A DNA stretch of 64,000 bases from an uncultured Aquimarina sp. (GTDB taxonomy: Bacteria; Bacteroidota; Bacteroidia; Flavobacteriales; Flavobacteriaceae): positions 62,001-126,000 of the forward strand of contig CANNFM010000011.1 in assembly GCA_947503835.1 (NCBI GenBank). The letters are read 5' to 3'. A program made the translations under genes and the position numbers. The notes under the pieces are model-generated. The model searched no databases. It was not told where the DNA came from and saw only the letters and a list, made by a program, of their open reading frames with translations. Each line of letters opens with the position of its first letter. Position 1 is the stretch's first letter. Shown piece after piece: positions 58,468-64,000 of the stretch.

Positions 58468-60426
58468 ATGCGCAAAGAATCATTGATATTTTTTTTAGGG
58501 GTTATTTTTTTTACGCTTGCAAATGCACAAGAACAGAAAGAAGTATTGTTTTCAATTGATAAATCACCAGTATATACTTCTGAGTTTAAGAGAGTGTACC
58601 TTAAAAATATTGATTTAGTTAAAGATGATTCTAAGAAAGACATAGACGAATATCTCAACTTGTTTGTTAATTATAAGCTCAAGTTGAAAGAATCTAGAAC
58701 CCTCGGGTTAGATAAAAAAGAAGCCTACTTAAAGGAGTTAGAAGGGTATAGAAAACAATTGGCAAAAGGATATCTTACCGATACTCAAACTTCAGAAGCA
58801 TTAATAAAGGAAGCATACGACCGCTCACAGGAAAGAATTAATGCAAGTCATATCCTGGTTAATATAAAACCAAATGCGTCTGCAAAAGACACTGTTGTAG
58901 CATATCAAAAAGTTTCTGAGGCCAGAAGCAAGATATTGAATGGAGAATCTTTTGAATCTGTGGCAAAAATATATAGTCAAGATCCTTCTGTAACCAAAAA
59001 TGAAGGAAACCTTGGATGGTTTTCTGCTTTTAGAATGGTTTATCCTTTCGAAAATGCTGCGTATAAAACTAAGGTTGGAGAACTTTCTGAACCTTTTAGA
59101 ACTCAATTTGGTTATCATATAGTTAAAGTTAATAAAAGAGAGAAAAAATTAGGAGAAGTTAGTGTCGCACATATTATGGTTGCTGTTAATGATACTAGAA
59201 CAGTTGAGCAAGCAGAAGAAAGAATTAAAGAGATAGACCAGCAACTTAAACAAGGAGTTTCTTTTGGCTCTTTAGCGAAGCAATATAGTGATGATCCCAG
59301 TACAGCAATTGATGGAGGAAAGATTAGAAAATTTAGTCAGGGAGCACTTAATTCTGATACGTTTGAAAAAGCAGCCTTTAGTTTGCAAATAAAAGGAGAA
59401 CTATCCGCTCCTTTAAAAACTCGATATGGTTGGCATATTATACAGTTAATAGAGAAATATCCAAATAAAACTTTTGAAGAACAAAAAGAAAAACTGACAA
59501 GTAGGGTAAAAAAAGATAGTCGATCAAAATTGGTTACTACATCATTTATTAGCTCATTAAAAGAGAAGTATTTGGTGAATCGAAATGAAGAAGCTCTAAA
59601 ATACTTTAATGAATTTATCCCAAATTCGATTCTAAAAGAAGCATGGGAGATCCCTGTAGGTGACAAAAATCTAAAAAAAGAACTGTTTCGTCTTAAAAAA
59701 GAAGTATACACCTATGAGAACTTTGCCGAGTTTATTAAAAAGGAGCAACCCAGGGCTAAGAACTATACAGATGTTGCTTTATTCTTAGAGGATGCTTACA
59801 ATCAATTTGAATCTACTACATTACTGAATTATTATGAAATACATCTAGAGGAGGATAACCAGGATTTTGCAAACATAATTGCAGAATATCGAGACGGACT
59901 TTTACTTTTTGATCTCATGGAATCCAAGATATGGAATACTTCAAAAACAGATGCTACCGGACTTCAAAAGTTTTATGAATCCCATAAAAATAAATATTCT
60001 CAGAATGAAACCTATAAAATACTAAAAGCTTCTTCATCAAAGCAGGAGACTATAGACAAGGTGAGAGAATTACTAGAGAAGCAAAAATCAATTGCTCAAA
60101 TAAAAGAAGAAGTAAATAAAGAAGATGTGGTTTTAGTTATTTTTTCTGAAGATGAATTGGTTAAAGGAGAAAGTGAATTTCCAAAAGGCTTTTCTGCAGA
60201 AAAAGGAAGCATCCTTACTTCAAAAGAAGAAAATTATATTACTTTGATTATGGTTAAAGAAATCTTACCTTCCAGAATTAAATCTTTTGAAGAAGTAAGA
60301 GGAGAGGTAATCAATGATTTTCAGGGATATATAGAGACCAAATGGCTTGGTGAACTTAAGGCCAAATACAAGGTAGAAATTAATAAAAAAACTTTAAATA
60401 AGGTTAAAAAAGAATTGTCTAAATAA
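58468..60426 (+). CDS. Periplasmic peptidyl-prolyl isomerase with two parvulin domains
   Basis: A 652-residue exported protein: signal peptide (to FTLANAQ), an N-terminal SurA-like helical part, then two PpiC-type rotamase domains at about residues 125-225 (INASHILVNIKP, GNLGWFSAFRMVYPFENAAY, FGYHIVKV) and 230-330 (VAHIMVAVND, GGKIRKFSQGALNSDTFEKAAF, YGWHIIQLIEK). A long C-terminal helical region follows. It assists folding of outer-membrane proteins. The next gene starts directly after its stop; the three genes 58468-62725 form one operon. Confidence 0.93.
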   Translation: MRKESLIFFLGVIFFTLANAQEQKEVLFSIDKSPVYTSEFKRVYLKNIDLVKDDSKKDIDEYLNLFVNYKLKLKESRTLGLDKKEAYLKELEGYRKQLAKGYLTDTQTSEALIKEAYDRSQERINASHILVNIKPNASAKDTVVAYQKVSEARSKILNGESFESVAKIYSQDPSVTKNEGNLGWFSAFRMVYPFENAAYKTKVGELSEPFRTQFGYHIVKVNKREKKLGEVSVAHIMVAVNDTRTVEQAEERIKEIDQQLKQGVSFGSLAKQYSDDPSTAIDGGKIRKFSQGALNSDTFEKAAFSLQIKGELSAPLKTRYGWHIIQLIEKYPNKTFEEQKEKLTSRVKKDSRSKLVTTSFISSLKEKYLVNRNEEALKYFNEFIPNSILKEAWEIPVGDKNLKKELFRLKKEVYTYENFAEFIKKEQPRAKNYTDVALFLEDAYNQFESTTLLNYYEIHLEEDNQDFANIIAEYRDGLLLFDLMESKIWNTSKTDATGLQKFYESHKNKYSQNETYKILKASSSKQETIDKVRELLEKQKSIAQIKEEVNKEDVVLVIFSEDELVKGESEFPKGFSAEKGSILTSKEENYITLIMVKEILPSRIKSFEEVRGEVINDFQGYIETKWLGELKAKYKVEINKKTLNKVKKELSK

Positions 60427-61275
60427 ATGAAATATTACGTATTAATAATTTTATCAGTACTCACAGTCTCTTGTCAGAACTTTAGGAATCGAATTGAAAA
60501 AGAAGCTATTGCCAGGGTAAATGACACGTATTTATATAAGGATGATATTGAAGATTTAATACCCGAGAACACACCAGAAACAGATAGTGTCACGATCATT
60601 AATAATTATATTAATACCTGGGCCACGCGTCAATTATTTATAGATCAGGCCAAACGAAATCTTACAGAAAAAGAACTTAAAGAATTTGATGAGCTGGTAA
60701 ATAACTATCAAAGCACATTGTATATTAATGCATACAAGAATGCTGTGATTAACAAATCCATTAATATGGAGATTACCGAGCCTGATATAAAGTCATATTA
60801 TGAGCAAAATATAGAAAATTTTAATCTTAATGAGGAGTTAGTAAAATTACGTTACTTACATTTGCCACCTGATTACGATGATATTGTTGCAACACAGCGA
60901 CAATTAAATCGTTTTAATGAAGAGGACATAGAGGAATTAGTAGGTAAACAACAGCAATGTGTTGCCTATTCATTAAATGATTCTACTTGGATTAAATTAG
61001 ATCAGATAATGAGTAAAATACCAATTCTTAAAAAACAAGATAAATCAAAACTCTTACGAAGTGGGAAATACATGCAGCTTAGAGATTCCACGGGTGTTTT
61101 TATGATAAAAATGAAAGATGTACTAAGACGGAATGAACAAGCACCGTTAGAATATATTAAACCTATCATAAGACAAATTATACTAAATAAAAGAAAGCTG
61201 GAACTGGTAAAAAAAATAGAAAAAGATATCACAAAAGATGCAGTTGAGAACAAACAATTTGAAGTTTACAATTAA
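60427..61275 (+). CDS. SurA-like chaperone lipoprotein without an isomerase domain
   Basis: A 282-residue lipoprotein with lipobox TVSC (Cys16). It keeps the SurA-type N-terminal helices (AIARVNDTYLYKDDIEDLIPE, YINTWATRQLFIDQAK) and a C-terminal helix typical of SurA (YIKPIIRQIILNKRKLELVKK), while the region between (about 130-225) is only a vestige of the parvulin fold. So it is likely a pure chaperone. It is flanked on both sides by parvulin-domain proteins; the next gene overlaps by up to 38 bp. Confidence 0.8.
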   Translation: MKYYVLIILSVLTVSCQNFRNRIEKEAIARVNDTYLYKDDIEDLIPENTPETDSVTIINNYINTWATRQLFIDQAKRNLTEKELKEFDELVNNYQSTLYINAYKNAVINKSINMEITEPDIKSYYEQNIENFNLNEELVKLRYLHLPPDYDDIVATQRQLNRFNEEDIEELVGKQQQCVAYSLNDSTWIKLDQIMSKIPILKKQDKSKLLRSGKYMQLRDSTGVFMIKMKDVLRRNEQAPLEYIKPIIRQIILNKRKLELVKKIEKDITKDAVENKQFEVYN

Positions 61276-62725
61276 GATTTCGGTACTATGTACCATACTT
61301 ACCTTTAGTAGTGCAAAACTTCTTGCCCAAGAAATCATTGAGGATGAAGTAAAGGATTCAATTATAGTTAATGATACACTTGGTGCAGCAATAGACTCTT
61401 TAAAAACAACAATTGAGCCTCCTAAGCCATTTCAAAGAATGAAAGTAGATGGTGTTGCTGCCGTAATAGGGGAACATGTTATTTTGGATAGCGATATTGA
61501 TATTGCTTATCAACAATTGATAAGTGAAGGAGTATCTGCTTCAGATGTTAGCCGTTGTGAGCTTGCAGGAAGTTTGTTTGAAAATAAACTATATGCTCAT
61601 CACGCGGTTCAGGATAGTATTGAGGTTAGAGATGCCGAGGTGAACTCAATGGTAGATCAGCAATTAAATTACATGACCAATGAATTAGGTACTATAGAAA
61701 AAGTACTAAGATTCTATAAAAAGGATAATGTTGATGATTTTAAGAAAGAACTTTTTGAAATCAATAAATCAAATCGCTTATCCGAGCAGATGAGGTCAAA
61801 AATTATAGAAGATATAGAAATTACACCCGAAGAGATTAGGGAATTTTTTGAAGAAATACCAGAAAAGGAAAGACCACTTTTTGGAACTGAGGTAGAGCTG
61901 GCGCAAATTGTTATCGAACCAGAAATCCCTGATGAAGAAGAACAGAAAGTAATTGATAGGCTAAAACAATTTAGAGAAGATATTGTTGAGAACGGTAGCA
62001 GCTTTGCTACTAAGGCGGTTTTGTATTCTCAAGACCCAGGCTCAAAATCAACTGGTGGAAAATATACCTTGGATCGACAAACCAATTTTGCTAAAGAATT
62101 TAAGGATGTAGCTTTTAGCCTACAAGAAAGTGAAGTAAGCGAGCCTTTCAAGACTGATTTTGGCTGGCATATTGTAAAAGTAGACAAGATTAGAGGAGAG
62201 GAAATTGATGTAAGACATATATTGCTTACTCCAGAAGTCACTAGAGAAACGGTAGATATTGCGAAAAAATTGATAGACTCTCTACGCTCAAGTATCGTTT
62301 CCGGATCCATTAAATTTACAGAAGCTGCAAGGAAATTTAGTGATGAAAAAGAAACTAAAGAAGATGGCGGGCAATTAATAAATCCAACTACAGGAGATAC
62401 ACATTTTGAACTTACCAAAATTGATCCTATATTGTACGATCAAGTATCCAAATTAAAGACAAATGAAGTTTCTTTAGTTATTCCTGATCAAGATCGTCAA
62501 GGTCGAAAAAAGTTTAAATTGATTACTGTACTTAATCGTTATGATGAACATATAGCTGACTATGCAAAGGATTATCTTAAGATTCAGGAATTAGCTCTTA
62601 GAAAAAAACAGATTGATGCGATCCGTAAATGGCAGAGTGAAAAAATAATGGATACCTACATCAAAATTAACGGAGATTACAGAGACTGTAGTTATAGCGG
62701 TAACTGGTTAAAAAAAGAGAAATAA
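61238..62725 (+). CDS. SurA-like periplasmic peptidyl-prolyl isomerase
   Basis: A SurA-like protein of 495 residues from ATG 61238. The TTG at 61259 would start at the hydrophobic signal peptide (to KLLAQ) and reduce the overlap with the previous gene to 17 bp, so it may be the true start. The SurA N-domain begins at VDGVAAVIGEHVILDSDID. Two parvulin domains follow (ELAQIVIEPEIP ... FGWHIVKVDKI and VRHILLTPEV ... KFSDEKETKEDGGQL). A C-terminal helix and two late Cys complete it. It delivers barrel proteins to the Bam complex. Confidence 0.92.
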   Translation: MQLRTNNLKFTIKISVLCTILTFSSAKLLAQEIIEDEVKDSIIVNDTLGAAIDSLKTTIEPPKPFQRMKVDGVAAVIGEHVILDSDIDIAYQQLISEGVSASDVSRCELAGSLFENKLYAHHAVQDSIEVRDAEVNSMVDQQLNYMTNELGTIEKVLRFYKKDNVDDFKKELFEINKSNRLSEQMRSKIIEDIEITPEEIREFFEEIPEKERPLFGTEVELAQIVIEPEIPDEEEQKVIDRLKQFREDIVENGSSFATKAVLYSQDPGSKSTGGKYTLDRQTNFAKEFKDVAFSLQESEVSEPFKTDFGWHIVKVDKIRGEEIDVRHILLTPEVTRETVDIAKKLIDSLRSSIVSGSIKFTEAARKFSDEKETKEDGGQLINPTTGDTHFELTKIDPILYDQVSKLKTNEVSLVIPDQDRQGRKKFKLITVLNRYDEHIADYAKDYLKIQELALRKKQIDAIRKWQSEKIMDTYIKINGDYRDCSYSGNWLKKEK

Positions 62726-62726
62726 T

Positions 62727-63683
62727 ATGTCAGACGACGTAGCAGCTGTAAAAAAACTAGTAGAAAAACATTCCGAACTCAAAAAAGAAATTTCCAAAGT
62801 AATTATTGGTCAGGAAACTGTTATCGATCAGATACTTATTTCTGTTTTTTCTGGAGGCCACGCCTTATTAATAGGTGTTCCTGGATTAGCCAAGACATTA
62901 ATGGTTAATACGATTTCAAAAGCACTAGGTTTAGACTTTAAGCGCATTCAGTTTACTCCAGATCTTATGCCAAGTGATATACTAGGGAGCGAGATTCTTG
63001 ATGAAACCAGACATTTTAAATTTATAAAAGGGCCGATATTTTCTAATATTATTCTTGCAGATGAAATTAACCGTACACCACCAAAAACACAAGCTGCCTT
63101 ATTAGAAGCTATGCAAGAGCGTGCTGTAACTGTTGCAGGGCACCATTATAAACTTGATTTGCCCTACTTTGTTCTCGCTACTCAGAACCCAATTGAGCAA
63201 GAAGGTACATATCCTTTGCCAGAAGCGCAGTTAGATAGATTTATGTTTGCCATAGAATTAAAATATCCAAGCTTTCAAGAAGAGGTAGAAGTGGTTAAGA
63301 CCACAACTGGGGACACTAGTCAAACTATTAATTCATTGTTTACCGCTCAAGAAATTATTGATTTTCAGCACCTAATTCGTCGTATTCCAGTAGCAGATAA
63401 TGTTATAGAATATGCAGTAGAAATGGTTGGGAAAACGAGGCCTAATAGTGAAGCAGCTACAGAATTAGTTAAAAATTATGTTGATTGGGGAGCCGGACCA
63501 AGAGCTTCTCAAAATCTAATTCTTGCAGCAAAGGCTAATGCAGCAATTAAAGGGAAATTCTCTCCGGATATCGAAGATGTTCAATCTGTGGCAATGGGTA
63601 TTTTACGTCATCGTATTATCAAAAACTACAAAGCCGAAGCCGAGGGTGTTAGTGTAGAAGATGTAATCAATAGCCTGTTTTAG
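62727..63683 (+). CDS. MoxR-family AAA+ ATPase
   Basis: A 318-residue MoxR ATPase: Walker A GVPGLAKT, the QFTPDLMPSDILGSEI motif, Walker B IILADEINR, sensor 1 LATQNPIEQEGTYPLPEAQLDRFMF, and the C-terminal lid GASPRASQ-like GAGPRASQNLILAAKA. MoxR ATPases act as chaperones for von Willebrand factor-domain proteins and usually precede a DUF58 gene and BatA/B genes. Here no such gene follows within the window, and it is attached 1 bp after the SurA-like gene instead. Confidence 0.95.
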   Translation: MSDDVAAVKKLVEKHSELKKEISKVIIGQETVIDQILISVFSGGHALLIGVPGLAKTLMVNTISKALGLDFKRIQFTPDLMPSDILGSEILDETRHFKFIKGPIFSNIILADEINRTPPKTQAALLEAMQERAVTVAGHHYKLDLPYFVLATQNPIEQEGTYPLPEAQLDRFMFAIELKYPSFQEEVEVVKTTTGDTSQTINSLFTAQEIIDFQHLIRRIPVADNVIEYAVEMVGKTRPNSEAATELVKNYVDWGAGPRASQNLILAAKANAAIKGKFSPDIEDVQSVAMGILRHRIIKNYKAEAEGVSVEDVINSLF

Positions 63684-63875
63684 GCTAATTTTCCTTTAGA
63701 AACCTATAGAATGTGTTATTTTGGCTAATATAGTTTATTGCACATAGTATCTATCCCAGAGATCTTTTTTTAAACAAATTATTTAGAATGCTATGTTTTT
63801 AGTGTGATTAAACCTTTTCTATTTTTTGTAGTCTTAGTAGTATAACCTAAGTATATCTTTAAAATAGTATAAAAC

Positions 63876-64000
63876 ATGAAAAATAGTATAACAGTCGTAA
63901 TGATTTTAGTTGTTGGAGTTTTTTATTTGTCTGCACAATCAGATGATGGTCAAATGAAACGCAAAGATTTGAAAGAAGAATTTCATCAAAGCCTTTCTGA
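63876..64000 (+). CDS. N-terminus of a secreted protein, cut by the window edge
   Basis: ATG 63876 opens 41 codons to the right edge: a signal peptide (MKNSITVVMILVVGVFYLSAQ) and the start of a polar mature part (SDDGQMKRKDLKEEFHQSLS). Too short for a family call. Confidence 0.6.
   Translation, partial: MKNSITVVMILVVGVFYLSAQSDDGQMKRKDLKEEFHQSLS

Overview
The window is a low-GC chromosomal segment of a marine-type Bacteroidota, most likely Flavobacteriaceae and possibly Aquimarina-like (the genus is inference). The evidence is Bacteroidota promoters (TTG-N19-TAnnTTTG), a type IX secretion C-terminal sorting domain, DUF6443-type RHS proteins, a flavobacterial PAS protein and few Shine-Dalgarno sequences. 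No rRNA, tRNA or CRISPR array was seen.

Layout. 1-3.1 kb: housekeeping genes (pepT fragment, pyrD, LysE exporter, HMG-CoA lyase). 3.1-10.6 kb: an iron and flavin redox region. It holds an outer-membrane porin, a periplasmic FMN-binding protein with a 4-TM partner, a PAS protein, ferritin, a 47-residue Cys/Lys-rich peptide, and then thioredoxin, ApbE flavin transferase, a DUF4266 lipoprotein and a DUF3570 barrel. Fur-like palindromes bracket the porin promoter and recur before the Cys-rich peptide. 10.6-11.1 kb: a nested inverted-repeat element. 11.1-15.7 kb: Ada-type DNA repair, DUF1203, small NTF2-like and lipoproteins, a PD40 protein and DinB. 15.8-18.4 kb: a self-contained ECF42-type sigma regulon (SRPBCC, two YCII/DGPF proteins, sigma factor) with two matching ECF promoters.

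19-36.4 kb: an accessory island. Two paralogous fibre-like proteins precede an 1848-residue RHS protein with MopE-like calcium repeats and a C-terminal polymorphic toxin (type 23-like). A lipoprotein immunity candidate overlaps it, followed by a TcB/SpvB-like RHS companion. Downstream lie a REP-associated transposase, an orphan C-terminal coding fragment with a possible immunity gene, and about 4 kb of tandem, palindromic and dispersed repeats.

36.5-48.2 kb: a compact 13-gene type IV filament (T4P/T2SS-like) operon with prepilin, short prepilin peptidase, ATPase, secretin, PilMN/O/P-like alignment proteins, two lipoproteins, three minor pseudopilins and a GspF platform. A candidate small RNA with its own promoter and terminator follows.

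48.3-55.1 kb (minus strand): PagL-like deacylase, slipin, a secreted GH16 lipoprotein, a beta-gamma-crystallin/metallopeptidase/T9SS protein, an unknown 111-residue protein and a PAP2 phosphatase. Two near-identical ~171-bp structured elements sit exactly downstream of two of these genes. 55.4-64 kb: guaB, OmpH, an SRPBCC pair, three consecutive SurA/parvulin-like periplasmic folding factors, a MoxR ATPase and the start of a secreted protein.

The strongest leads are the iron-flavin module with its paired operators, the ECF42 promoter pair, the twin 3' elements, the candidate sRNA, the Ala(-1) type IV filament operon, and the REP-transposase/RHS repeat island.
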